DNA of 64,000 nt from Nostoc linckia z4 (GTDB lineage: Bacteria > Cyanobacteriota > Cyanobacteriia > Cyanobacteriales > Nostocaceae): assembly GCF_002608075.1 (NCBI RefSeq), contig NZ_LAHA01000044.1, forward strand, positions 1-64,000, read 5' to 3'. The translations under genes and the position numbers were made by a program. This document shows positions 45,116 to 53,494 of the stretch, piece after piece. Below the pieces are notes generated by a model that was not told the DNA's origin, ran no database searches, and saw nothing but the letters and a program-made list of their open reading frames with translations. Positions within the stretch are counted from its first letter, which is position 1, and each line of letters opens with the position of its first letter.

Positions 45116-45143
45116 GAGTTACGTTCCTTATGCTTTTGGATTA

Positions 45144-45190
45144 TTATGCAATTAGTTGCATAAAAATAATTATATGCAACTAATTGCATA
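45144..45190. promoter_or_regulatory. Double PadR operator
   Basis: TTATGCAATTAGTTGCATAA (45144-45163) and TATGCAACTAATTGCATA (45173-45190) are two palindromes with arms TATGCAA and TTGCATA. The core of the second is the exact reverse complement of the core of the first, and their centres are 28 bp apart. They lie between the divergent starts of DUF4188 (45115) and the PadR gene (45214). PadR repressors bind palindromes of this kind, often with ATGC/GCAT ends, so this is very likely the operator for both promoters. Confidence 0.82.
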
Positions 45191-45213
45191 AGTCAAGTAG
45201 TGAATTAAAAATC

Positions 45214-45777
45214 ATGGCATTAGCCCACGCGATATTAGCTGCTCTAATTAACGCCCCTTGTAGTGGGTATGATTTAGCAAAGCGATTCGATGGCTCTGTA
45301 GGCTTTTTTTGGTCAGCCAGCCACCAGCAGATTTATCGAGAGCTGTCAAAGCTAGAAGACCAAGGTTGGATTAGTTGCCAAACAATTCTGCAAGCAGGAC
45401 GCCCAGACAAAAAGCTTTACAGTGTCACAGACTTGGGAGAACAGCAGCTAAAAAAGTGGATTGCTCAACCTTGTGAACCCACACCAATAAAAGATGATTT
45501 ACTTGTAAAGATTTTTGCTGCTCGTGTTGCTTCTAAAGAGACGATTTTGGCAGAAATAGAGCAACATCAAAAAGCCCACCTAGAAAAATTGTCTACATAC
45601 GAGAATTTAAAACAGCATTACTTTCGGAATCCTCAAAAACTGTCACAACCAGAACAATTTCAGTATTTGACTCTCTTGAATGGAATTAGTTACGAAAAAC
45701 ATTGGTTAGCTTGGTGCGATGGCGTCATTGAGTTATTAAAAGGGAACGGAGAACAGGAAATAGGGTTTGGGGATTAA
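45214..45777 (+). CDS. PadR-family transcription regulator
   Basis: This encodes 187 residues from ATG 45214 (MALAHAILAALINAPCSGYD); the frame opens at 45184 inside the operator, so that start is rejected. The winged-helix domain (YDLAKRFDGSVGFFWSASHQ, IYRELSKLEDQGWI, DKKLYSVTDLGEQQLKKW) is typical of PadR, and the C-terminal half (VSTYENLKQHYF-like helices, residues 100-180) is the dimerisation domain of the subfamily with a long C-terminus. It is divergent from DUF4188 and probably represses both itself and that gene in response to an unknown, perhaps aromatic, ligand. Confidence 0.9.
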   Translation: MALAHAILAALINAPCSGYDLAKRFDGSVGFFWSASHQQIYRELSKLEDQGWISCQTILQAGRPDKKLYSVTDLGEQQLKKWIAQPCEPTPIKDDLLVKIFAARVASKETILAEIEQHQKAHLEKLSTYENLKQHYFRNPQKLSQPEQFQYLTLLNGISYEKHWLAWCDGVIELLKGNGEQEIGFGD

Positions 45778-45989
45778 GTGGATATGGGGCATTGGGCACT
45801 TGTACTGAGCGTAGTCGAAGTATGGGGCATTGGGCATTAAAAAGTCAAAAGTTCGTGCCCCGTTTCCTTTACCCAAGGAAGTTGAACCAAAAAAAGTGAA
45901 AAATTGTAGTGATGTCTAACTGGGTTTGCCTCGCACCTACACGCTCTTTGGTAGAATAGCTGGGTCGTTCAATATGATTATGTCTATCT

Positions 45990-46493
45990 TTGAGTCAGTC
46001 AACAGACCTTATTAACGTCGATACATTAGCGCAAGAACTGGCGACAATTCAGCAAACGGGTTCTAAAAGAATTGCCTTGCTGGGTTCTCGTCATGTGCCG
46101 ATTACACATCAGAATCTTATTGAAATGATGACATATGCCCTGGTTTTATCGGGTAATCGGATCATCACTTCTGGTGCCATAGGTACAAATTCTGCTGCCA
46201 TCCGGGGAGCAACTAGGGCCGATCCAAACTTGTTAACCGTGATTCTACCCCAAAGCTTGGAACGCCAGCCCTTAGAATCCCGCCAGCAACTAGAACAGGT
46301 AATGCATCTGGTGGAAAATCCCAGTAATGATAATCTGTCTCTGGCTGAAGCTAGTTACTTGTGCAACAAGGAAATTGTTTCTCGTTGCCAGCAATTAATT
46401 TGCTTTGCATTTCACGACAGCCGCACTTTGTTGCAAACTTGTCAAGATGCAGAAGAACAAAGAAAAGTGGTGACACTCTTTTACTTTGATTAG
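45990..46493 (+). CDS. DprA-like DNA recombination-mediator family protein
   Basis: This 167-residue protein starts at TTG 45990; no in-frame ATG is available and the N-terminus SQSTDLINVDTLAQELATIQ fits the cyanobacterial family. It has a Rossmann-like core: KRIALLGSRHVPITHQN, GNRIITSGAIGTNSAAIRGA, and LLTVILPQSLERQP, matching the nucleotide-binding half of DprA/LOG-fold proteins. It is much shorter than DprA (about 360 residues). Proteins of this kind are annotated as DNA recombination-mediator protein A in cyanobacteria, though direct evidence for that role is thin. Confidence 0.8.
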   Translation: MSQSTDLINVDTLAQELATIQQTGSKRIALLGSRHVPITHQNLIEMMTYALVLSGNRIITSGAIGTNSAAIRGATRADPNLLTVILPQSLERQPLESRQQLEQVMHLVENPSNDNLSLAEASYLCNKEIVSRCQQLICFAFHDSRTLLQTCQDAEEQRKVVTLFYFD

Positions 46494-46696
46494 TCATTTG
46501 TCAAAAGTCCTTCGTCCTTTGTCCTAGTTCGTGGTAATCAAACTAAGCTGTTACGCAAACAAAATTGCACATTAACTAGTGAAAGTTGTCCTTTGTCAAA
46601 AGTTCTTTGTTTTTAGAAACACAAATGACTAATGACGATTTATACGGAAAATAGTGCAATATATAGGCGCATTAGCTTAAAGCACGTCTATATATT

Positions 46697-46766
46697 TGAC
46701 TAATGACCAATGACCAATGACTAATGACTAATGACTAATGACTAGTGACTAATAACCAATGATAAT
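46697..46766. repeat. 7-bp tandem repeat (TGACTAA/TGACCAA)
   Basis: About nine 7-bp units TGACTAA or TGACCAA run from 46697 to 46759; the end of the last one provides the A and T of the ATG of the next gene (46759). This is a short tandemly repeated repetitive (STRR) array of the kind known in heterocystous cyanobacteria. Confidence 0.85.
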
Positions 46767-47151
46767 TTTTTTGTACTCCATCGCTGCTGCTGCCGTTCTG
46801 ATTTACGTGCCTTTTTTGGTAGTAGCTTATGCTCGCGTGCGTGTTGGCTACGATTTGTCTGCCCCTCGCGCTATGTTTGATAAATTGCCACCCTATGCTC
46901 AAAGAGCCACTTGGGCACATCAGAATTCCTTTGAAGCGTTTATGGTATTTGCCGCAGCCGCATTCATGGCATACGTAACTGGTGTAAATTCTTCTACAGC
47001 AGCTACAGCTGCCATCGCCTTTGTGGCTGCACGTTTTCTTTACTCAATTTTTTATATTTTGAATATACCCGTTTTGCGATCGCTGATGTTTGGCATCGGC
47101 TCCCTTAGCTCTGCTATTCTGATCGTCCTAAGCATCATCCAAGCAAGTTAA
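46759..47151 (+). CDS. MAPEG-family membrane protein
   Basis: This 130-residue protein has four membrane helices (IIFLYSIAAAAVLIYVPFLV, AFMVFAAAAFMAYVTGVN, TAAIAFVAARFLYSIFYILN and LMFGIGSLSSAILIVLSIIQ). The block RATWAHQNSFEAFMVF with its Asn-x-x-Glu, and ARFLYSIFYILN, match the MAPEG (microsomal glutathione transferase/FLAP) family. Bacterial members may be glutathione-dependent detoxification enzymes. The start codon lies at the very end of a 7-bp repeat array and has no Shine-Dalgarno. Confidence 0.85.
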   Translation: MIIFLYSIAAAAVLIYVPFLVVAYARVRVGYDLSAPRAMFDKLPPYAQRATWAHQNSFEAFMVFAAAAFMAYVTGVNSSTAATAAIAFVAARFLYSIFYILNIPVLRSLMFGIGSLSSAILIVLSIIQAS

Positions 47152-47161
47152 TTGGCCAAAT

Positions 47162-47400
47162 AGGGCATGGGGCATGGGGCATCGGGGAGATGGGGGAGAG
47201 GAAAAGACAAGGGAGACAAGGGAGCAGGGGAGCATGGGAACAGGGGAGCAGGGGAAAAGGTTAAAGGTTCAAGGGAAAAGGAATAAATTTAATCTTTCCC
47301 CTTTTCCCTGGTTGGTGAGCTTGTCGAACCATACCCTTTTCCCTTTCCCCCTTCCCCTTTTCCCTTTCCCCCTTTCCCTTTTCCCATGCCCTGTTTGCCT
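47162..47400. repeat. G-tract/C-tract quasi-palindrome upstream of yajQ
   Basis: GGGCATGGGGCATGGGGCAT, GGGAGACAAGGGAGCAGGGG and AAAGGTTAAAGGTTCAAGGG on the left face CTTTCCCCTTTTCCCTGG and repeated CCCTTTTCCC units on the right, around GGAATAAATTTAATCTTTCC (shared with 44485). Open frames into yajQ pass through this repeat and should not be counted as protein. Confidence 0.7.
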
Positions 47401-47443
47401 AATTTACAATGTAAAATTCAAAATCTCAAATCCAAAATACTTT

Positions 47444-47935
47444 ATGGCTTCTACTTTTTCCTTTGACATTGTGAGCGACTTTGACCAACAAGAATTGGTT
47501 AACGCTGTCGATCAAGTTGTACGAGAAATCAAAAGCCGTTATGACCTCAAAGATACTCAAACCACTGTTGAATTAGCCGATCAAAGCATTAATGTTAATA
47601 CTGACAGCGAGTTTACCTTAGATTCTGTACACAATATCCTGCGGGAAAAAGCCGCTAAGCGTAATCTTTCCCAGAAAATCTTTGATTTTGGCAAAATTGA
47701 ATCAGCAAGCGGTAATCGCGTGCGTCAAGAAATTAAACTCAAAAAAGGCATTAATCAAGAAATTGCCAAACAAATTTCTAAATTGATTCGCGACGAATTC
47801 AAAAAAGTACAAGCCTCAATTCAAGGCGACGCTGTGCGGGTTTCTGCCAAATCTAAAGATGACTTGCAAGTTGTTATCCAGCGACTAAAACAAGAAGACT
47901 ATCCTGTGGCTTTGCAATTTACAAATTATCGGTAA
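47444..47935 (+). CDS. YajQ-family nucleotide-binding protein
   Basis: This encodes 163 residues from ATG 47444 (MASTFSFDIVSDFDQQELVN). The frame is open from 47174 but the upstream part is repeat DNA. The YajQ pattern is complete: VDQVVREIKSRYDLKDTQT, KAAKRNLSQKIFDFGKIE, VRQEIKLKKGINQEIAKQIS and IQGDAVRVSAKSKDDLQVVI, with two ferredoxin-like halves. A YajQ homologue in Xanthomonas binds cyclic di-GMP; others bind nucleotides or nucleic acid. The role in cyanobacteria is not established. Confidence 0.93.
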   Translation: MASTFSFDIVSDFDQQELVNAVDQVVREIKSRYDLKDTQTTVELADQSINVNTDSEFTLDSVHNILREKAAKRNLSQKIFDFGKIESASGNRVRQEIKLKKGINQEIAKQISKLIRDEFKKVQASIQGDAVRVSAKSKDDLQVVIQRLKQEDYPVALQFTNYR

Positions 47936-47937
47936 AA

Positions 47938-48086
47938 GGGATGGGGCATGGGGCATGGGGCATGGGGCATGGGGCATGGGGTAAAGGCAAAGGTAATAAA
48001 CCTTGCCTTTTCCCTTTTCCCTTTAACCTTTAACCTTTTCCCCTGCTTCCCTTGCTCCCTTGTCTCCCCCATCTCCCCATTCCCTT
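47938..48086. repeat. GGGGCAT repeat and C-rich partner between convergent genes
   Basis: GGGGCATGGGGCATGGGGCA (7-bp period) from about 47943 to 47980 faces CTTTTCCCTTTTCCCTTTAA and CTTGTCTCCCCCATCTCCCC up to the 3' end of the GST gene. Same arrangement as at 26978 and 44434. Confidence 0.7.
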
Positions 48087-48644
48087 TTACGTTCTCGCAC
48101 CAATTGTTCTTTGAAATGCCGGACGGTCAGCTAATTGTTTCATGTAATTCGAGACGGCTGGGTAAGGGCTGAAGTCTAGTTTCAAAATCATGGGAATGTA
48201 GTTCAGAATAGACCCCACTGCCACATCGGCAACTGTGAATTCATTACCCAGCAAAAAAGGTTGTTTGCTGAAAATTTCATTTAACGTACTCAACAAACGA
48301 GATAATTGGCGATCGCGATTTGTTTCTACCACAATTGCAGTACTGAGGGTGGAATTGGCAAATAACACCCACTGGTAAATTACAGCACGTTCTTCTAGTG
48401 AAACTGGAACTTTTTCATACTTCTCTGCCAAATAAAGCAAAATTGCGCCAGATTCCCAAAGCTGAAAATCTCCATCAACAATTGCTGGAACTCTTGCAAA
48501 AGCATTAATTTTCAAATACTCAGGCTGTAGGTGTTCGCCCGCTTGCATATCAAGTTTGACAAATTCATAGGGAATTTCTAATTCCTCTAGATACCAATGA
48601 ACAATCGATGCTCGACTACGAGCGCCTCCATAAAGTTTTAGCAT
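48087..48644 (-). CDS. Glutathione S-transferase family protein
   Basis: This 185-residue protein has the thioredoxin-like N-terminal domain (MLKLYGGARSRASIVHWYLE, the cis-proline block ARVPAIVDGDFQLWESGAIL) and the all-helical C-terminal domain with the N-capping motif FTVADVAVGSIL. A Ser/Arg pair in SRAS near residue 10-13 is the likely glutathione contact. It starts six bases after the end of the upstream gene (48651-49115) and is probably co-transcribed with it. Confidence 0.9.
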   Translation of the reverse strand: MLKLYGGARSRASIVHWYLEELEIPYEFVKLDMQAGEHLQPEYLKINAFARVPAIVDGDFQLWESGAILLYLAEKYEKVPVSLEERAVIYQWVLFANSTLSTAIVVETNRDRQLSRLLSTLNEIFSKQPFLLGNEFTVADVAVGSILNYIPMILKLDFSPYPAVSNYMKQLADRPAFQRTIGART

Positions 48645-48650
48645 AATTAC

Positions 48651-49115
48651 CTAAAGAACTTTGTGAGTGTGAGAATGCTGCTTAACGTTATCTTCTTTAG
48701 TCACAACTCTATTGGCATTTAATACCCGCTTGCGGTCAACGGAATACTTAAATTCCGTGTAGGTCGTACCTAAAGGAATTAAAGATTTTGCAGATTCACG
48801 ACGCTTGTAAGTACGAGCTGCGGCAAACAAACGTGGGATAAATTCTTCACCGAACTGGGCTGAGTCTGGGAAGCCATCTGGTACGAGTTGTGAATCGCCA
48901 TCGAGTACAGATCCCAAAGTTGTTGCACAAGCGAGCTTATAAGAGGTAGGAATGCCCTTTAACAAAGCTTCCAAAGCCGCAGAGGGAATTGGTTCTATCA
49001 CTTCGATTTGATGAACTTCTCCATCTTCCTTGATAAAGCAGGTGGCCAAACCGATGACAATGTAATCATCGGCTGCTAAATCGGGAGCATTGGGATAAGA
49101 AATTGCAGTTGTCAT
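48651..49115 (-). CDS. Conserved hypothetical protein
   Basis: This encodes 154 residues from ATG 49115 (MTTAISYPNAPDLAADDYIV). Blocks include VIGLATCFIKEDGEVHQIEV, ALLKGIPTSYKLACATTLGS and EEFIPRLFAAARTYKRRESA, and a His-rich C-terminus QHSHTHKVL. I believe homologues are common in cyanobacteria without a known function. It is followed by the GST gene with only a 6-bp gap, so the two likely form an operon. Confidence 0.78.
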   Translation of the reverse strand: MTTAISYPNAPDLAADDYIVIGLATCFIKEDGEVHQIEVIEPIPSAALEALLKGIPTSYKLACATTLGSVLDGDSQLVPDGFPDSAQFGEEFIPRLFAAARTYKRRESAKSLIPLGTTYTEFKYSVDRKRVLNANRVVTKEDNVKQHSHTHKVL

Positions 49116-49602
49116 CAGAAAATTTCTCAAAATTTAGGGATTGGGGACTGGGGACTAGTAATAAAGGAATAAACAACTTGTTGGCATTTTACCAACTTGT
49201 CGCTGTCACTACGTTCTACATAGGGACGGGAATAAGAATAGCATTGCAAATGTTTCAAAAGCTTAGAAATACAGGATTTTTAATTTTTGACTGGTCTTGC
49301 CTGATTTGGGTGGGAACTAACAACAATTTTTTCAATCCCCAGTCCCCAACCATTTTTCACTCCAGGAAAAATTTTTCTTGGCTATTTCTGGAATTCATCT
49401 TAGGGATCGAGTATCCATGATTAGGTTTGAGGAGCAATTGTCTATTTAAGCGTCAATTTCCACTTGTGTGAGTAGTTTAAGTTCTCTCTTGAGATGGCTT
49501 TCAGGTGATATTAAATACTCTCAAAATCAACATAGTGGGAAAGTTAGTCACAAATAAAACTAGAATTTTATTCCATATAGTACGTATTTTAGGCCTAAAA
49601 AG
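49116..49602. other. Intergenic region, no gene recognised
   Basis: This 487-bp divergent region contains GGGGACTGGGGACT near 49144 and CCCCAGTCCCCAACC near 49337, a distant inverted pair of simple repeats, but no credible gene. The open frame 49103-49420 looks random. Confidence 0.45.
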
Positions 49603-50325
49603 ATGAATACTAACTCATTTTTAGCTTCCGGCGACCATCAAAGCAATCAATATAAAAAACTGATCGTCAATAAAATAAATAATCATCAAAATCAGCCAAC
49701 AAATCATTGCAGTGAATTAGCAGACAGCGACTTACGGTCTTATGCTTTGGAGTTGGCTCAAGAAGGAAATTATACTGAGGCGATCGCACTTTTAAACCAA
49801 CTAATTTTTCGCTATCCCTACAATGCAATTAATTACAACAACCGGGGGCTAATTTATTTCCAAAGTAGTGAAATGCAAAAAGCTTTGCGTGATTATAATA
49901 CTGCCCTGGAACTGAATCCTTATTTAGCCAGCGCTTATAACAATCGAGCAAATTATTATGCTGCTTGTGGAGAATTAGCACTAGCACTTGCTGACTATGA
50001 TGAAGCGATTAATTTAAATCCTCGTTACGTCCGGGCATGGATTAACAGAGGCATTACCTTGCGTGACTTGGGCCAATACGAAGAGGCGATTGAAAATTTT
50101 GAGGTAGCACTGCTTTTCGGTCAATTAGAAGGTCATATTTGGGCTGAACGTGGCAGAACTTACCATCTTTGGGGTGACTGGAATTGTGCGATCGCTGATT
50201 ATCGTCGCGCCCTTACTCAACTACCTCCTGTAAACAACCGTAAAGATGTTACTGGTTATCGCTTGCGTTTACAGATTGAAAATTGGCTTCACGATTTGCT
50301 ATCTCCTGGGCGTCCTAATTGGTAG
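49603..50325 (+). CDS. TPR-repeat protein
   Basis: This 240-residue soluble protein contains about five tetratricopeptide repeats from residue ~48 on (ALELAQEGNYTEAIALLNQL, YNNRGLIYFQSSEMQKALRD, YNNRANYYAACGELALALAD, WINRGITLRDLGQYEEAIEN, WAERGRTYHLWGDWNCAIAD). The first ~45 residues are polar and probably disordered. TPRs bind proteins; the partner is unknown. Confidence 0.87.
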   Translation: MNTNSFLASGDHQSNQYKKLIVNKINNHQNQPTNHCSELADSDLRSYALELAQEGNYTEAIALLNQLIFRYPYNAINYNNRGLIYFQSSEMQKALRDYNTALELNPYLASAYNNRANYYAACGELALALADYDEAINLNPRYVRAWINRGITLRDLGQYEEAIENFEVALLFGQLEGHIWAERGRTYHLWGDWNCAIADYRRALTQLPPVNNRKDVTGYRLRLQIENWLHDLLSPGRPNW

Positions 50326-50493
50326 ATGAACCATTCTGGTAAATTATAAAACTCTCAAAATAAATTCTTCATTTTGAATTTTAAATTGGAGTATTGCGAC
50401 GCTATTAGTTATTACCAATAATATAAATTTTCGCCCAGTTTATACTTAGCTAAAATCACAAGAAACAGAATAATCCCAAATTCGATATTTATG

Positions 50494-50904
50494 TTAGGGT
50501 AATAAATCTGTTTGTTCGATGACTCTGCCATCTTGATTCATCAGCACGACTCGACGCTGGCGGGGATCGAATCTGTACCCTTGTTGTTGCATAATACTTT
50601 TAGCTTGTTGGGGATCGAAGTTACGGCTAAATTCTGCCTGTAAATTGTTGACATGTGTTTCTATGAGCTTGACCTCAGTACTGATTTCTCGCAACTTTTC
50701 TTGCTGTGACCAGTGATAAGGCAAAAGTTGTGTCAAGGCAGATGCGGCGGCCGCTGTAATGAAAAGATTAACAGCTATTTTGGCAGTACTTTCCAATGCC
50801 ATCACTTGGTAAGAACGTTGACGAAGATGCCGCTTTGGTCGAGGAATGATGCGGCGTTTTTGTATCGGTTGTGAAGGGGGTCTGGAGGGTTGAATCGCGT
50901 TCAT
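50494..50904 (-). CDS. Small bitopic membrane protein with coiled-coil
   Basis: This 136-residue protein has a basic proline-rich cytosolic N-terminus (RRIIPRPKRHLRQRS), one membrane helix (TAKIAVNLFITAAAASALTQ), and a periplasmic coiled-coil (EKLREISTEVKLIETHVNNL) followed by FDPQQAKSIMQQQGYRFDPR. This topology resembles FtsL/DivIC division proteins, but the sequence match is not strong enough to name it. I believe it is conserved among cyanobacteria. Confidence 0.78.
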   Translation of the reverse strand: MNAIQPSRPPSQPIQKRRIIPRPKRHLRQRSYQVMALESTAKIAVNLFITAAAASALTQLLPYHWSQQEKLREISTEVKLIETHVNNLQAEFSRNFDPQQAKSIMQQQGYRFDPRQRRVVLMNQDGRVIEQTDLLP

Positions 50905-51281
50905 GATCCTAAAAAATAACCTCTGTGAGTGAAGTGAAGCACCATCAAGAGCGCTGTTAGCTTTCTTCTCTACAAGACGCTTCCTTTGGGAAGCGTTTAC
51001 CTATGTTGAGCGTTCAGGAAGAAGTAATGAGTAAGAAGTAGTACTGATGAATCTTCTCATTCACGTCTTTTAACTTGACTCAGCACTTGTGAAGCTTGAT
51101 TTAGCTGTCATCTTACTTCATTTTTGGAAAATAGCTACAAGTGCCGTACAAGTTAAAAAATAACCTGGCTTACGTAAGTGCATAAATCCATAAAGACTTT
51201 AGGCGTAAAGCCTGAAGCGTTTGGAAATTGCACCCCCGTAATGCCAGGATTATTAGCTTTTTAACTGTGTCACATCGTACC
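50905..51281. other. Intergenic region between a membrane protein gene and psaM
   Basis: In 377 bp there is an imperfect hairpin at about 50968-50996 (ACGCTTCCTTTGGGAAGCGT), which could stop transcription of either neighbour. Nothing else is recognisable. Confidence 0.45.
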
Positions 51282-51413
51282 TTATTTGTAAAGTTCTGTG
51301 GCTAAACGCCAAGCGAGAACTCCTGGAATCAGTGCCACAACTAGAGCGATGTACACTTGGGTATCTGAGAGGGAAGACACTTGAGCGAGGTACAGAGTAT
51401 CTAAGATAGGCAT
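51282..51413 (-). CDS. psaM: Photosystem I reaction centre subunit XII (PsaM)
   Basis: This 43-residue gene is too short for ordinary ORF cut-offs. It reads from ATG 51413 to TAA 51284-51282, with AGGAGA eight bases upstream of the start. The C-terminal 30 residues, LSDTQVYIALVVALIPGVLA then WRLATELYK, match PsaM, a single-helix subunit of cyanobacterial photosystem I at the trimer interface. PsaM is usually about 30-31 residues and starts M-x-I-S-(D/E)-T-Q; here there are about 13 extra N-terminal residues (MPILDTLYLAQVS) and no alternative start codon closer to the conserved part. Confidence 0.9.
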   Translation of the reverse strand: MPILDTLYLAQVSSLSDTQVYIALVVALIPGVLAWRLATELYK

Positions 51414-51570
51414 GGCTGAAATTCTCCTAACCTGAATAGATTTTGAACTGTTCGTTTACTACTTTTCCTTGTTTTGCCAGGTTCGTGGAAGATCTTGTTA
51501 CAAGATGCAACAAAAGCAGTTAAGAGTCAGTAGTCATTAGTTATTATCCTTTAAAAAAATTCATTAATCT

Positions 51571-52881
51571 ATGGATTTGTATTTGGGTATCGACTTCGGA
51601 ACATCTGGCGCACGTGCTGTGGCGATTGATGAGAAAGCTAGCATCCAGGCTGAGGTACGATATCCTTTCGAGGATTTACCATTGGCTATGATGCCGAATT
51701 ATTGGCAGCAAGCTTTGTTGGCGCTGCTGGAACAAATACCCCAGGGATTGCGGCGAGAAATTAAAGCGATCGCCATTAATGGTACTTCTTCCACTGTCTT
51801 GCTGGTGGATGCTGCTGGCAAACCAATAGATGCACCGCTATTGTACAACGATGCACGGGGATCGTCTGTGCTAAATGATTTAAAGAGCGTAGCGCCCCCC
51901 AATCATACCGTGTTAAGCGCCACCTCTAGCCTGAGCAAACTCATTTGGATGCAGCAATTACCTTCTTTTAGTCAAGCTAGATATTTCCTACATCAAGCAG
52001 ATTGGCTGGGGTTTCTGCTGCATGGTTATTTAGGCATTAGCGACTACCATAACGCCTTAAAACTCGGTTATGACGTGGAAGAATTGAAATATCCACAATG
52101 GATGGAAAAGTTGCAAATACCCATTCAATTACCCAGAATTTTGCCACCTGGTACTCCCGTTGCAGAATTACGTTGTGAAATTGCAGATAACTTTGGTTTT
52201 CGGCGTGATTGTTTGGTATGTACTGGTACAACTGATAGTATTGCCGCTTTTCTTGCCAGTGGGGCAAAATTACCTGGTGAAGCCGTGACTTCCTTAGGTT
52301 CCACCTTAGTAGTGAAATTATTGAGTCGTACCCGTATAGAGGATGCGCGATATGGAATTTACAGCCATCGTTTGGGTAAATTGTGGTTGACTGGCGGTGC
52401 TTCTAATACTGGGGGTGCAGTGCTACAGCAATTTTTTAGCAACTCCGAACTAGTCAGCCTCAGCCATAAAATTGATGCATCACAAACCAGCGGACTAGAT
52501 TATTATCCATTGTTGAAAGCAGGCGATCGCTTTCCCATTAACGATCCCCATTTACCCCCAAGATTGGAACCACGTCCAGAAAATCCAGTGGAATTTCTAC
52601 ATGGATTGTTAGAAAGTATTGCCCGCATCGAAACAAAAGGGTATGAATTATTACAAAAAATGGGTGCAGGCAAATTGACTCGCGTTTATACTGCCGGCGG
52701 TGGCGCAGCAAATGACACTTGGACTGCCATTCGTGAGCGGTATTTAAAAGTACCCGTCATGCCATCAAAATATACAGAAGCAGCTTACGGTACAGCATTG
52801 TTAGCTATGGGAAAAGTAGGTAGAGAAACGGGGACGAGGGAGTGTGACGAGTGTGGCAAATGTGAGGAGTGTGGGAGATGA
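51571..52881 (+). CDS. FGGY-family sugar kinase, likely D-ribulose kinase
   Basis: This 436-residue kinase matches the Synechococcus D-ribulose kinase type I remember: LGIDFGTSGARAVAIDE, AINGTSSTVLLVD, LLYNDARG, HQADWLGFLLHG, SDYHNALKLGYD, CTGTTDSIAAFLASGAKLPG, VTSLGST, GLDYYPL, RPENPVEFLHGLLE and TAGGGAANDTW. It would convert D-ribulose to ribulose 5-phosphate, feeding the Calvin cycle. The normal end is near KYTEAAYGTALLAMGKVGR; the last ~17 residues (GTRECDECGKCEECGR) come from the GGGAG-type repeat DNA that continues past the stop and are not a real metal-binding site in origin. Confidence 0.88.
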   Translation: MDLYLGIDFGTSGARAVAIDEKASIQAEVRYPFEDLPLAMMPNYWQQALLALLEQIPQGLRREIKAIAINGTSSTVLLVDAAGKPIDAPLLYNDARGSSVLNDLKSVAPPNHTVLSATSSLSKLIWMQQLPSFSQARYFLHQADWLGFLLHGYLGISDYHNALKLGYDVEELKYPQWMEKLQIPIQLPRILPPGTPVAELRCEIADNFGFRRDCLVCTGTTDSIAAFLASGAKLPGEAVTSLGSTLVVKLLSRTRIEDARYGIYSHRLGKLWLTGGASNTGGAVLQQFFSNSELVSLSHKIDASQTSGLDYYPLLKAGDRFPINDPHLPPRLEPRPENPVEFLHGLLESIARIETKGYELLQKMGAGKLTRVYTAGGGAANDTWTAIRERYLKVPVMPSKYTEAAYGTALLAMGKVGRETGTRECDECGKCEECGR

Positions 52882-53494
52882 GGGGATGGGAGATGGGGGG
52901 ATGAGGGGATGGGGCGATGGGGAGACAAGGGAGATGGGGTAGGGGAGAATAATAATTTCCCAGTCAACAGTCAACAGTCAACAGTCAACACTCTCAATTC
53001 CCTATACCCCACGATAGATATCTTTTAAATCAGTATCTATCCGGGTGACAATCAACGTATCTCGGCCGATACTGTGATTATTAGATACCGGACTATAGGA
53101 TTCCAGGTTTCACGATCTGGGCAGCTATTCGGGGATTGGTGCTTTGCGAAAAGCGAATGTCATCTATCCCCTTTCCTAATGAATATTGCTGTAAGAAAGA
53201 CTAATTAGACAGTAATTTTTATACCTTCACAGAGTGTTGCTGTGTCTGGTGCAACTTTGTGGTGAGTAAGAAATTTATCAAACAGAATACATACGTCAGT
53301 CGTCAGAATTCAGTTGTGTATTCTGTATGACTGGTGAATAGCGTTGGCTTTAGCGTCTCGTAGAGAAGCGGTAGCGAGTACTCGAACGTCGCGTCTTTAT
53401 TCTGACTCCTGTTAGCGGTAGCGGGGCGTTTAGCCCATTCTGATTTCTGAATTCTGATTTCTGAATTCTTCTTCAACAAAATGCGATCGCTTTG
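52882..53494. repeat. Repeat-rich intergenic region
   Basis: GGGGATGGGAGATGGGGGGA and related G-rich units run from 52882 to about 52945, followed by four copies of CAGTCAA at 52961-52989. Later, GATTTCTGAATTCTGATTTC at about 53449 is a short direct repeat. No gene is recognised in these 613 bp. Confidence 0.6.

Noticed and set aside
47174..47443. N-terminal extension of YajQ
   Set aside because: The extra 90 codons are made of GGGGCAT and CCCTTTTCCC repeats; the family starts at the ATG at 47444.
52836..52881. Zinc-binding motif at the end of the sugar kinase
   Set aside because: The cysteines are encoded by low-complexity repeat DNA continuing past the stop, and the family normally ends earlier.
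53030..53300. Possible structured RNA
   Set aside because: A few short complementary stretches exist but no known RNA family or convincing long stem could be recognised by eye.
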